Assembly (NCBI GenBank): GCA_001795235.1
Contig: MGNZ01000148.1
Span: 1 to 5,388, forward strand
Direction of reading: 5' to 3'
From: Chloroflexi bacterium RBG_16_64_32
GTDB lineage: Bacteria > Chloroflexota > Dehalococcoidia > SM23-28-2 > RBG-16-64-32
DNA length: 5,388 bases
A program made the position numbers and the translations under genes. This document shows positions 1-5,142 of the stretch, in pieces (within the stretch, counting starts at the first letter, position 1; each line of letters starts with the position of its first letter). The notes below the pieces were generated by a model that was not told where the DNA came from, did no database searches, and worked only from the letters and a program-made list of their open reading frames with translations.

Positions 1-111
1 TAGGTGGAACAGGGAACAAGGTTTCACGGAACAAGGAGTCCTGTTCCGTCATCGCTGTCCGCTGTTCCCGCGCTCAGAGGCAGTATACACCTCAGGGGTC
101 GGGGTCGGTGG
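1..111. other. Non-coding region downstream of trxB with nested GGAACA/TGTTCC inverted repeats
   Basis: No convincing gene is present. The hexamer GGAACA occurs at 6-11, 13-18 and 28-33, and its complement TGTTCC at 42-47 and 63-68. These make nested pairs: GGGAACA (12-18) with TGTTCCC (63-69), and inside it CGGAACA (27-33) with TGTTCCG (42-48). The inner pair extends by GG/CC past one bulged A to a 3-base loop. GGAACAGG (6-13) can instead pair perfectly with CCTGTTCC (40-47), so alternative folds compete. Read as trxB mRNA, this lies about 45-105 bases past the stop codon and has no U-run, so it is not a standard intrinsic terminator. It may be a structured 3' end, a protein-binding array, or belong to a neighbouring gene to the left. 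A G-rich stretch (GGGGTCGGGGTC) lies at 95-106. Confidence 0.6.
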
Positions 112-1068
112 TCAGGATGAACTCCGCAAACCCAACTCTTCGGCGGCGAAGTTGCTACCGATGTAGTGTTCGGCGGCGATAGCCGCGGTGGCGCCGTCGC
201 CGGCGGAGCTCACCACCTGGCGGGCGGCGTTCTGTCGCGCGTCGCCGGCGGCGTAAAGGCCCGGCAGACCCGTCTCCATCCACTCGTTCACCACTATATG
301 CCCCCCCTCGTCCATGGAGACCAGGCCGCGGAGGAAATCGGTGTTCGGATGCTGACCGATGAAGACGAAGACGGCGGCCACGTCCATGGTGCTGTCCTCA
401 CGTGTCTCCAGGTTGTGAAGACGCACTCCGGTCACGGCCTCGTCGCCAACTATCTCAGTGACGACCGTGTTCCAGACGAACTCCAGCTTCGGATTGGCGA
501 AGGCCCGTTCCTGCAGGATGGCGCTGGCCCGGAGCCGGTCACGGCGGTGGATGACGGTCGCCTTGTCGACGTGGCGCGTCGTGAACAGCCCCTCGTCCAT
601 GGCGGCGTCGCCTCCGCCCACCACCGCTACGTGCTGGCCTTTGAAGAAAGCGGCGTCGCAGGTGGCGCAATAGGAGACTCCGCGGCCGGTTAGACGCTCC
701 TCGCCGGGCACGCCCAGCTTGTTGTAGTCCGCCCCGGCGGTGACGATGACGGCCTTGGCTACGTACTCGTCGCCCGTGGTGCGCACCAGCCACAGCCTCC
801 CCTTCTGTTCCACCGCCGTCGTCTCAGCGAACTGCGTCTCCAGACCGCAGCTTTCGGCCTGCTTAAGCATCGTCTGGGCGAGGTCGAAGCCGTTGACGGA
901 GGGGACGCCAGGGTAGTTCTCAACCAGCTCCGTCAGTGAGATCTGGCCGCCGATGACCCCCTTCTCCAGGAGGACCGTCCCGCGTCGGGCACGGGCGGCA
1001 TACAGACCAGCGGCGAGGCCTGCAGGCCCGCCGCCGATGATCACGATATCGTATGTTTGCCGCGCCAC
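112..1068 (-). CDS. trxB: Thioredoxin reductase (NADPH), TrxB
   Basis: Cytoplasmic flavoenzyme that passes electrons from NADPH through FAD and a redox disulfide to thioredoxin. The 318-residue length is normal for the low-molecular-weight bacterial type. The N-terminal FAD Rossmann motif GGGPAG is at residues 12-17, the redox centre CATCD at 134-138, the NADPH-fold motif GGGDAA at 151-156, the HRRxxxR phosphate-binding motif typical of NADPH use at 174-180, and the C-terminal FAD motif AAGDAR at 273-278. All key residues are present. The start is GTG at 1068-1066, preceded by a GAGG at 1082-1079 that overlaps the trxA stop. A nearby ATG at 1073 is out of frame. The gene lies 13 bp downstream of trxA on the same strand, so it is almost certainly co-transcribed and perhaps translationally coupled with its own substrate protein. 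Identification is secure. Confidence 0.96.
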   Translation of the reverse strand: MARQTYDIVIIGGGPAGLAAGLYAARARRGTVLLEKGVIGGQISLTELVENYPGVPSVNGFDLAQTMLKQAESCGLETQFAETTAVEQKGRLWLVRTTGDEYVAKAVIVTAGADYNKLGVPGEERLTGRGVSYCATCDAAFFKGQHVAVVGGGDAAMDEGLFTTRHVDKATVIHRRDRLRASAILQERAFANPKLEFVWNTVVTEIVGDEAVTGVRLHNLETREDSTMDVAAVFVFIGQHPNTDFLRGLVSMDEGGHIVVNEWMETGLPGLYAAGDARQNAARQVVSSAGDGATAAIAAEHYIGSNFAAEELGLRSSS

Positions 1069-1081
1069 GGCATATTCGCCT

Positions 1082-1408
1082 CTAGGCGAGCGCCTTATCT
1101 AAGACCCTCTTGAGGTCGCCCTTGGGCCGGAAGCCGATCACCTGATCGACAGCCTCCCCGCCCTTGAACATAAGCAGCGTGGGTATGCTCCGGATACCGT
1201 ACTTCGCGGCGGTGTTCACACTCTCGTCGGTGTTGAGCTTGAGGAACTTCACCTTGCCGTCGTACTCGTCTGCCAGCTCCTCCACTAGAGGAGCCACCAT
1301 TCGGCAGGGGCCACACCAGGGGGCCCAGAAGTCCACAAGCACCGGCCTGTCCGACTTCAAGACCTCGGTGTCAAACGTGGCATCAGTGACGTCCGCGGGT
1401 TTGCTCAT
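1082..1408 (-). CDS. trxA: Thioredoxin, TrxA
   Basis: A 108-residue single-domain thioredoxin, the classic length. It reduces protein disulfides in the cytoplasm and is recycled by the TrxB encoded just downstream. The active site WCGPC is at residues 31-35 within the usual FWAPWCGPCR context. The cis-proline loop SIPT is at 74-77 (Pro76), and the buried Asp of the VDFWA strand is at 26. There is no signal peptide and no CxxC variation, so it is a general cytosolic thioredoxin rather than a membrane-anchored or cytochrome-maturation type. The ATG start at 1408 is fixed by an excellent AAGGAGGA ribosome binding site at 1420-1413. It is the first gene of a trxA-trxB operon transcribed leftward, divergent from csoR. 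The CsoR-type palindrome in its predicted promoter suggests copper or thiol-stress induction; that part is inference. Confidence 0.96.
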   Translation of the reverse strand: MSKPADVTDATFDTEVLKSDRPVLVDFWAPWCGPCRMVAPLVEELADEYDGKVKFLKLNTDESVNTAAKYGIRSIPTLLMFKGGEAVDQVIGFRPKGDLKRVLDKALA

Positions 1409-1412
1409 CCAA

Positions 1413-1420
1413 TCCTCCTT
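1413..1420 (-). promoter_or_regulatory. Ribosome binding site of trxA
   Basis: On the minus strand this reads AAGGAGGA, close to a perfect anti-16S match. It stands about five bases before the ATG at 1408-1406. It confirms the trxA start and predicts high translation. Confidence 0.85.
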
Positions 1421-1468
1421 GCGTTCCTGATGTGCTGCGAGCCCATATGTCAGTACGATACTCGGGGC

Positions 1469-1498
1469 TTGACCGGTTCACTGATCGGATGGTAGCAT
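1469..1498 (+). promoter_or_regulatory. Predicted sigma70-type promoter of csoR
   Basis: The -35 box TTGACC (5 of 6) at 1469-1474 and the -10 box TAGCAT (4 of 6) at 1493-1498 are separated by 18 bp. A TG at 1490-1491 forms an extended -10. Predicted initiation is near 1505, inside the CsoR palindrome, which implies autorepression. The short leader (about 30 bases) carries the GGAGGGG ribosome binding site. Confidence 0.55.
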
Positions 1499-1518
1499 AC
1501 CCCGTAGGGGTATGTCAA
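1489..1518 (-). promoter_or_regulatory. Predicted sigma70-type promoter of the trxA-trxB operon
   Basis: The minus strand shows a perfect -35 box TTGACA at 1518-1513, an 18-bp spacer, and a -10 box TACCAT at 1494-1489 (4 of 6 consensus). A TG at 1497-1496 gives an extended -10 (TGCTACCAT). Transcription would start near 1482, leaving a leader of about 74 bases before trxA. The CsoR-type palindrome fills the spacer. The -10 overlaps the -10 of the opposing csoR promoter by two bases, so the two promoters should exclude each other. No mapped transcript supports this; the call rests on sequence only. Confidence 0.6.
1496..1514. promoter_or_regulatory. CsoR-type operator palindrome between trxA and csoR
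   Basis: The sequence CATACCCC-GTA-GGGGTATG is a perfect 8-bp inverted repeat around a 3-bp spacer. ATACCCC...GGGGTAT is the recognised core of CsoR/CstR-family operators, with G-tracts flanked by AT. On the csoR side it covers the end of the -10 and the predicted start point. On the trxA side it fills the space between -35 and -10. One bound CsoR assembly could therefore repress both directions. It lies directly upstream of a CsoR gene, which strongly supports the assignment. Confidence 0.88.
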
Positions 1519-1519
1519 C

Positions 1520-1526
1520 GGAGGGG
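1520..1526 (+). promoter_or_regulatory. Ribosome binding site that sets the csoR start
   Basis: GGAGGGG ends nine bases before the ATG at 1536. It lies downstream of the alternative in-frame ATG at 1512, which has no usable ribosome binding site and is only a few bases past the predicted transcription start. The shorter protein is therefore preferred. Confidence 0.8.
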
Positions 1527-1535
1527 ATATGCAAT

Positions 1536-1829
1536 ATGGCGCAACAGACGAGGATCGATACCGACGCCCTCCTCGCCCGGCTCCGCCGCATCGAGGGCCA
1601 GGTCCGCGGCATCCACCGCATGCTATCCGAGGACCGGGTGTGCGAGGACGTGCTCACCCAGCTCATGGCGGCTCGGAGCAGCCTGGACCAGGTGGGTCTT
1701 CTGATCATGGACCACCACATCGAGCACTGCCTGCTTGCAGGATCTTCGGCTGAAGAGGGCCTGCGCGACCTCCAGTCAGCCCTACGGTTGTGGCTGCGCT
1801 TCGGCGCGCCGGCCTCACCCCAGGACTAG
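1536..1829 (+). CDS. csoR: CsoR-family copper-sensing transcriptional repressor
   Basis: A 97-residue all-helical regulator of the CsoR/RcnR/FrmR family (formerly DUF156), which binds DNA as tetramers and releases it when metal or electrophile binds. The family signature RLRRIEGQVRGI is at residues 15-26, followed by RMLSEDRVCEDVL, then the HHIEHC segment at 60-65. Counting from ATG 1536, the ligand residues fall at Cys36, His61 and Cys65, the same numbers as the Cu(I) ligands of Mycobacterium tuberculosis CsoR. This Cys-His-Cys set favours copper(I) over nickel/cobalt (RcnR), formaldehyde (FrmR) or persulfide (CstR, which lacks the His). Metal choice is still inferred. The longer reading from ATG 1512 is disfavoured by ribosome binding site position. 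It is divergent from trxA-trxB with a shared operator, and no copA or copZ follows. Confidence 0.93.
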   Translation: MAQQTRIDTDALLARLRRIEGQVRGIHRMLSEDRVCEDVLTQLMAARSSLDQVGLLIMDHHIEHCLLAGSSAEEGLRDLQSALRLWLRFGAPASPQD

Positions 1830-1969
1830 TGTTCACCTGCAAATGCACCTCTTTCCACGCCCATGCTACTGCAGACGTCTAGCCGTGGACGCCAGTGAGA
1901 GGGCCAAACGCTACCTGGCAGCCGGCGGAGCCCGGATCATGCGCCTGGTCCGCTCGCAACGAATTCGCC

Positions 1970-1998
1970 TTGACAGGCGTCTATAATCTTGATAAGAT
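1970..1998 (+). promoter_or_regulatory. Strong predicted promoter of the small membrane protein-tetR operon
   Basis: A perfect -35 box TTGACA at 1970-1975 and a -10 box TAAGAT (4 of 6) at 1993-1998 are separated by the ideal 17 bp. Initiation would be near 2005, giving a leader of about 30 bases. Two short inverted repeats surround it: CGCCT/AGGCG at 1966-1979 over the -35, and ATCTT/AAGAT at 1986-1998 over the -10. The TATAAT at 1982-1987 is too close to the TTGACA to pair with it. Confidence 0.7.
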
Positions 1999-2014
1999 AC
2001 TGACTGGTCGGTAT
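1997..2014. promoter_or_regulatory. Probable TetR-family operator
   Basis: ATACTGAC-TG-GTCGGTAT is an inverted repeat with 8-bp arms matching at 7 of 8 positions. It overlaps the end of the -10 box and the predicted start point. Size, symmetry and position are typical of TetR-family autoregulatory sites, and a TetR-family gene lies 235 bp downstream in the same predicted transcript. Binding by that protein is inferred. Confidence 0.7.
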
Positions 2015-2020
2015 GTGAAC

Positions 2021-2026
2021 GGAGGG
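2021..2026 (+). promoter_or_regulatory. Ribosome binding site of the 67-residue ORF
   Basis: GGAGGG is followed by eight bases and then ATG 2035. Together with the promoter just upstream, it is the main evidence that the small ORF is translated. Confidence 0.75.
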
Positions 2027-2034
2027 CAATCAAT

Positions 2035-2238
2035 ATGCTGACGATACTGATAACCGCAACGACAGCGGCCCTACTACTACTTGCCGCCGCTCTAATCGCG
2101 GTCCTGACGGGCTGGTTCCCCCGCCTCGTAGCCGTTACCGTTCGTGCCATCGACCTCTACCCGTCTTTCGGCGCGACGCCACGGCTCGATCCCCGCGAAC
2201 GGTCCGAACTACTAGCCCGCTTGTGGGTGCCTCTGTAG
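2035..2238 (+). CDS. Small single-span membrane protein of unknown function
   Basis: A 67-residue protein I do not recognise. Residues 3-28 are strongly hydrophobic (Leu, Ala, Ile, Val, Thr) and uncharged, enough for one membrane helix. The remaining 40 residues form a short tail with several Arg and an acidic/basic stretch LDPRERSELL at 51-60 that could be an amphipathic helix. With no charge before the helix and Arg after it, the positive-inside rule suggests a cytoplasmic C-terminus. There is no lipobox cysteine. A good ribosome binding site and a strong promoter with a TetR-like operator stand directly upstream. A TetR-family gene follows 10 bp after the stop, so the two are probably co-transcribed and this protein may be the regulator's target. 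It could instead be a non-functional leader ORF, but its codon pattern and complete signals argue for a real gene. Confidence 0.65.
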   Translation: MLTILITATTAALLLLAAALIAVLTGWFPRLVAVTVRAIDLYPSFGATPRLDPRERSELLARLWVPL

Positions 2239-2248
2239 CCTCCTCATC

Positions 2249-2869
2249 ATGGCCGCAGTCCTGAACGATGCGCCGCGGCGACGGCGGCGCGAGGAGACCC
2301 GCACCCGCCTCATGGAGGCTGCCATCAGGGTATTCGCCGGCGCCGGCTTCGAACGCGCCACGGTTGACGAGATTGTACGGCAGGCCGGCTTCTCCAAGGG
2401 CGCGTTCTACGTTCACTTTGAAAGCAAGGATGACTTGTTTCGCGCCATGCTGGAGGAGCGCATCTCCCACCAGCTGGAGGCGTTCCGCCAGGGGGTGGAC
2501 CAAACTCTCCCCCTGACCGACAACGTGCGCACGATTCTGAGCGGTGTGTTCGGGCTCGTGCGAAACGACCCGCAGTGGGCACCTCTCTTCCTGGAGTTCG
2601 GCGCTCACGCCGCCCGCAACGACGGGGTTCGCCAGCAGCTGGCCACGATGTACGAGCGCTGGCGGGAGATCCTCACGGACATCTTGATCAGGAGCCGCGA
2701 GGCCGGTCGCATGCGCAAAGACCTAGATATCACCTTCATCACCATGGTGCTCATCGCCGCCGTAGAGGGATGCATCCTTCAGTCACACGTAGCGCCGGAA
2801 ACCGTTCGCCTGGACAAGATGGTCGAGCCGCTGACCCTGACGCTGGCTGAGTGGCTGGCGCCTGAATAG
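2249..2869 (+). CDS. TetR/AcrR-family transcriptional regulator
   Basis: A 206-residue repressor of normal TetR-family length. After an Arg-rich start (residues 10-14) comes the N-terminal three-helix DNA-binding domain, with the helix-turn-helix at about residues 38-58 (TVDEIVRQAGFSKGAFYVHF) and the conserved FxxKDDLF at 57-64. Residues 75-206 form the helical ligand-binding and dimer domain, which is too variable to name a ligand. The start ATG 2249 has no evident ribosome binding site and sits 10 bp after the preceding stop, consistent with translational coupling to the small membrane protein gene. Likely regulated by its own product at the palindrome 1997-2014. It ends 10 bp from the convergent plsX stop. 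Family assignment is secure; the regulated process is unknown. Confidence 0.93.
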   Translation: MAAVLNDAPRRRRREETRTRLMEAAIRVFAGAGFERATVDEIVRQAGFSKGAFYVHFESKDDLFRAMLEERISHQLEAFRQGVDQTLPLTDNVRTILSGVFGLVRNDPQWAPLFLEFGAHAARNDGVRQQLATMYERWREILTDILIRSREAGRMRKDLDITFITMVLIAAVEGCILQSHVAPETVRLDKMVEPLTLTLAEWLAPE

Positions 2870-2879
2870 GACAACGCGC

Positions 2880-3887
2880 CTATCGAGTCCCGGCGGGAGT
2901 CTGCTCCCGCAGCGCCTCCAGCATCCCCGATAGCGCGGCCTCGCGGGCCACCCGCAGGGCGCTGAAGATAGCGCGGGCGTCGCTGGGGCCGTGACCGACG
3001 AACACCAGTCCGTTCACTCCCAGGAGCGGCCCGGCGCCGTACTCCCGGTAGTCCAGCTTCTTGCGCATCTGGTTGAACGCCGGCATAAGCGCCAGTCCCG
3101 CGGCGGCGTACCAGGGTCGGCTTTTGATCGCGGCGCGGAGCTGGTTCATGATGAAGTCCGCCATCCCCTCCATCGTCTTGACGACGACGTTGCCCGTGAA
3201 GCCGTCGGTGACGATGACGTCGGCGATGTCCGTGGGGACGTCGCGCCCCTCCACGTTGCCGATGAAGTTGAGGTTGCTATTGGCCAGCAGAGCGTACGCC
3301 TCCTGGGCCAGCGAACTCCCTTTCATCTCCTCCTCGCCGATATTCAGCAGCGCCACCTTGGGCCGATCCACCTTCCAGACTCGCTCCATGTACGCGGAGG
3401 CCATCTGGGCGAACTGGAGCAGGTAGCCGGGCTTGCAGTCCGCGTTGGCCCCCACGTCCAGCAACACGGTCAGCTTGCCGGACAAGGGCATCAACGCCAC
3501 CAGCGTCGGCCGCTCGATCCCCTTGATGCGGCCCAGGTACATGATGGCGGCGGCCATTATGGCGCCGGTGTTTCCGGCGGAGACGAACGCTGCCGCCTCC
3601 CCCTGCTTGACCATGCGCAGGCCGACGACGATGGAGGAGTCCTTCTTGTGGCGCGCGGCCTGGGCCGGCTGCTCGTCCATCCCGATCACCTCGGAGGCGG
3701 GGACGACGGTGATGGTATCCGGCCTGTCGCCGTGTTTGGCCAGCTCTGCCGTGACCGTTTCCGGCACGCCCACCAGGGCCACTCGCAGGCCCAGATCGCG
3801 GGCGGCCCGGACGGCCCCGGCCACGATCTCCCCGGGGGCGTGGTCGCCCCCCATGGCGTCCAGTGCGATCAGCGGATCAGTGTCCAC
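2880..3887 (-). CDS. plsX: Phosphate acyltransferase PlsX (acyl-ACP:phosphate acyltransferase)
   Basis: PlsX makes acyl-phosphate from acyl-ACP and inorganic phosphate, the substrate PlsY uses to acylate glycerol-3-phosphate in the first step of phospholipid synthesis. It is a peripheral membrane enzyme. The 335-residue length is standard. Family motifs appear in order: DAMGGDHAP (10-18), SAGNTGA (103-109), DVGANAD (144-150), LNIGEEEMKG (181-190), DGFTGNV (228-234), EYGAGPLLGVNG (282-293) and GHGPSD (298-303). The start is GTG at 3887-3885: an in-frame TAA only four codons upstream (3899-3897) rules out a longer protein, and the next ATG falls inside the first motif. Its ribosome binding site is weak. 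It lies 63 bp downstream of the M20 gene on the same strand and may be read through from it. No rpmF, fabH, fabD or acpP adjoins on either side here. Confidence 0.96.
   Translation of the reverse strand: MDTDPLIALDAMGGDHAPGEIVAGAVRAARDLGLRVALVGVPETVTAELAKHGDRPDTITVVPASEVIGMDEQPAQAARHKKDSSIVVGLRMVKQGEAAAFVSAGNTGAIMAAAIMYLGRIKGIERPTLVALMPLSGKLTVLLDVGANADCKPGYLLQFAQMASAYMERVWKVDRPKVALLNIGEEEMKGSSLAQEAYALLANSNLNFIGNVEGRDVPTDIADVIVTDGFTGNVVVKTMEGMADFIMNQLRAAIKSRPWYAAAGLALMPAFNQMRKKLDYREYGAGPLLGVNGLVFVGHGPSDARAIFSALRVAREAALSGMLEALREQTPAGTR
2893..2910. terminator. GC-rich hairpin at the tetR/plsX convergence (possible bidirectional stop)
   Basis: GCGGGAG-TCTG-CTCCCGC is a perfect 7-bp stem with a 4-base loop. 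It lies inside the last codons of plsX and 24 bases after the tetR stop. No T-run follows on either strand, so it is not a canonical intrinsic terminator. It is the only strong hairpin where the two convergent transcripts meet and could slow polymerase or protect 3' ends. Confidence 0.35.
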
Positions 3888-3950
3888 AGTCCCACGTTAC
3901 CGCAGCCTGAAGGCTGGGGCATCCCTCTCGCCTTCGCCGGCAGCCCATCC
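3888..3950. other. Short gap between the M20 gene and plsX, with a small inverted repeat
   Basis: Sixty-three bases with no clear promoter. CAGCCT-GA-AGGCTG at 3903-3916 is a 6-bp-arm palindrome about 16 bases before the plsX GTG, too small and without a T-run to call a terminator. The in-frame TAA that fixes the plsX start lies at 3899-3897. Confidence 0.4.
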
Positions 3951-5132
3951 CTACTTCGATGAGTCAAACTCCTCCCGCATCCGCTGTCGCAGCTCGGCGT
4001 CCGCGAAGACGTCCACGGCGGTCATAGCCAGGGCCTTCGCCGAGTCTATGAGGGCTTCGTGCCCCGCCTCGCTGGCGGCCATCTCGCGGAACTCCACCGT
4101 ATGGATGGGGACGTCAAGCGGCGCCACGGCGATTGTGGGGTGGATGGCGGGGACGAGGGCGCTGACGTTGCCCATATCCGTCGAGCCCATTGAGCGACGC
4201 GACTCCGCCTCCATCACTTTCCGCCCAAGGGTCTCGATGTTGGCCCTGTAGACCTCGGCTAGCGCCTGATTTGTGCGCATCGCCTTGTACCGGGACTCTT
4301 CACTCCAGCGATGCTCCAGGCGGCAGCCACTGGCCTGAGCGCCCGCCTGAAAGCAGGCCACCACCTTCTCCTTCAGCACCTCGTCCAGGTAGGCGTCGTC
4401 TTCCGCGCGGATCAGGAGGCTGGCCGCCGTGTGGTGGGGAATAACGTTGACCGCCTGGCCGCCGTCCGTGATGATGCCGTGAACGCGGGCCGAGTCGCGC
4501 AGCTGCTGGCGCAGGAGGCCGATGTTAGCGAAGGATGCGACCATCGCATCCAGTGCGTTCAACCCGGCCTCGGGGCGGGCGGCGGCGTGCGCCGCCCTGC
4601 CGTGAAACTCCACGTCCAGCTCGAGACAGGCGAGGGTGTGGCTAACCGCGACGTCGCGGTTGCCGGGGTGGGCCAGCATGGCGCACGTCAGTCCTTCGAA
4701 GGCGCCGCGGTCGGCCATGTACACCTTCCCTCCGGCGGCCTCCTCGGCGGGCGTGCCGATTACCAGTACCGTGCCGCCCGTCTCGTCCACAACAGCCCTG
4801 GCCGCCAGGCCGGCGGCGGTGGAGGCGGCGCCGATGATGTTGTGACCGCAGCCGTGGCCCACGCCTGGGAGCGCATCGTACTCGGCAAGGAAGGCGACCT
4901 TTGGCTCCCCCTCGCCGTAGGAGGCGCGGAACGCCGTCGGAATCCGGCAGATGCCCCGCTCCACGGCGAAGCCCTCCGATTCCAGATACTCGGAGAGCCA
5001 GGCGGCGGCCTTCTCCTCCTGGAACGCGACCTCCGGGCTAGCGTGGAGCTTGAGACTCAGCGCGATGAGCTCCTCGCGGCGGCGGTCCACTTCGGATACA
5101 ACCCGCTTCTTGATCTGATCGCGGTCAGGCAT
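3951..5132 (-). CDS. M20-family metallopeptidase/amidohydrolase (M20D, AbgB/PM20D2-like)
   Basis: A 393-residue cytoplasmic metal-dependent hydrolase that should cleave an amide or peptide bond in a small acylated or dipeptide-like substrate. Visible features are AEYDALPGVGHGCGHN (83-98, with Cys95 and His97 of the M20D metal site), GTPAEEAAGGK (126-136, Glu130/131 catalytic and metal), His155 in the AHPG motif, FHGRAAHAAARPEAGLNALDA (177-196; dimerisation-domain start with His182), and the C-terminal ligand region IHTVEFRE (343-350, His344). The AEYDALP...GHGCGHN pattern fits the aminobenzoyl-glutamate hydrolase / Xaa-Arg dipeptidase-like branch better than IAA-amino acid hydrolases, but the substrate cannot be assigned. 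There is no signal peptide. ATG 5132 has an AAAGGA at 5148-5143. It lies upstream of plsX on the same strand. The long plus-strand frames opposite it are antisense shadows. Confidence 0.92.
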   Translation of the reverse strand: MPDRDQIKKRVVSEVDRRREELIALSLKLHASPEVAFQEEKAAAWLSEYLESEGFAVERGICRIPTAFRASYGEGEPKVAFLAEYDALPGVGHGCGHNIIGAASTAAGLAARAVVDETGGTVLVIGTPAEEAAGGKVYMADRGAFEGLTCAMLAHPGNRDVAVSHTLACLELDVEFHGRAAHAAARPEAGLNALDAMVASFANIGLLRQQLRDSARVHGIITDGGQAVNVIPHHTAASLLIRAEDDAYLDEVLKEKVVACFQAGAQASGCRLEHRWSEESRYKAMRTNQALAEVYRANIETLGRKVMEAESRRSMGSTDMGNVSALVPAIHPTIAVAPLDVPIHTVEFREMAASEAGHEALIDSAKALAMTAVDVFADAELRQRMREEFDSSK

Positions 5133-5142
5133 GGACGCACCG

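Larger units (their letters stand above)
1830..2034. other. Intergenic region between csoR and the small membrane protein gene
   Basis: About 205 bp. The first 130 bp contain no recognisable terminator, RNA gene or promoter. A 47-codon plus-strand frame (ATG 1843 to TAA 1984-1986) is open but has no ribosome binding site, runs into the next promoter and resembles nothing recognised. The last 70 bp are an AT-richer regulatory zone with a promoter and several short palindromes, described separately. Confidence 0.5.

Noticed and set aside
1..50. AGGTGGAAC near the left edge, resembling the T-box core of tRNA-sensing leaders
   Set aside because: The core lacks the required TGGNACC (it reads TGGAACA), and on that strand the downstream DNA is antisense to trxB with no synthetase or amino acid gene to regulate.
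166..693. Plus-strand open frame of 175 codons opposite trxB
   Set aside because: It covers the same DNA as a complete trxB with all FAD, NADPH and CATC motifs. The frame has no domain of its own.
1982..1987. Perfect TATAAT as the -10 box of the tetR-operon promoter
   Set aside because: It is only six bases after TTGACA, and no -35-like hexamer lies 16-18 bp upstream of it. TAAGAT at 1993 has ideal 17-bp spacing.
3903..3916. CAGCCT-GA-AGGCTG as a terminator after the M20 gene
   Set aside because: The stem is effectively 5 bp and has no T-run, and it sits where plsX read-through would be needed. It is recorded only as a small palindrome.
2991..3962. Long plus-strand open frame of 323 codons
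   Set aside because: It lies opposite plsX, whose family motifs are all in place. The translated product is rich in His, Asp and Gly with no domain, typical of an antisense shadow in GC-rich DNA.
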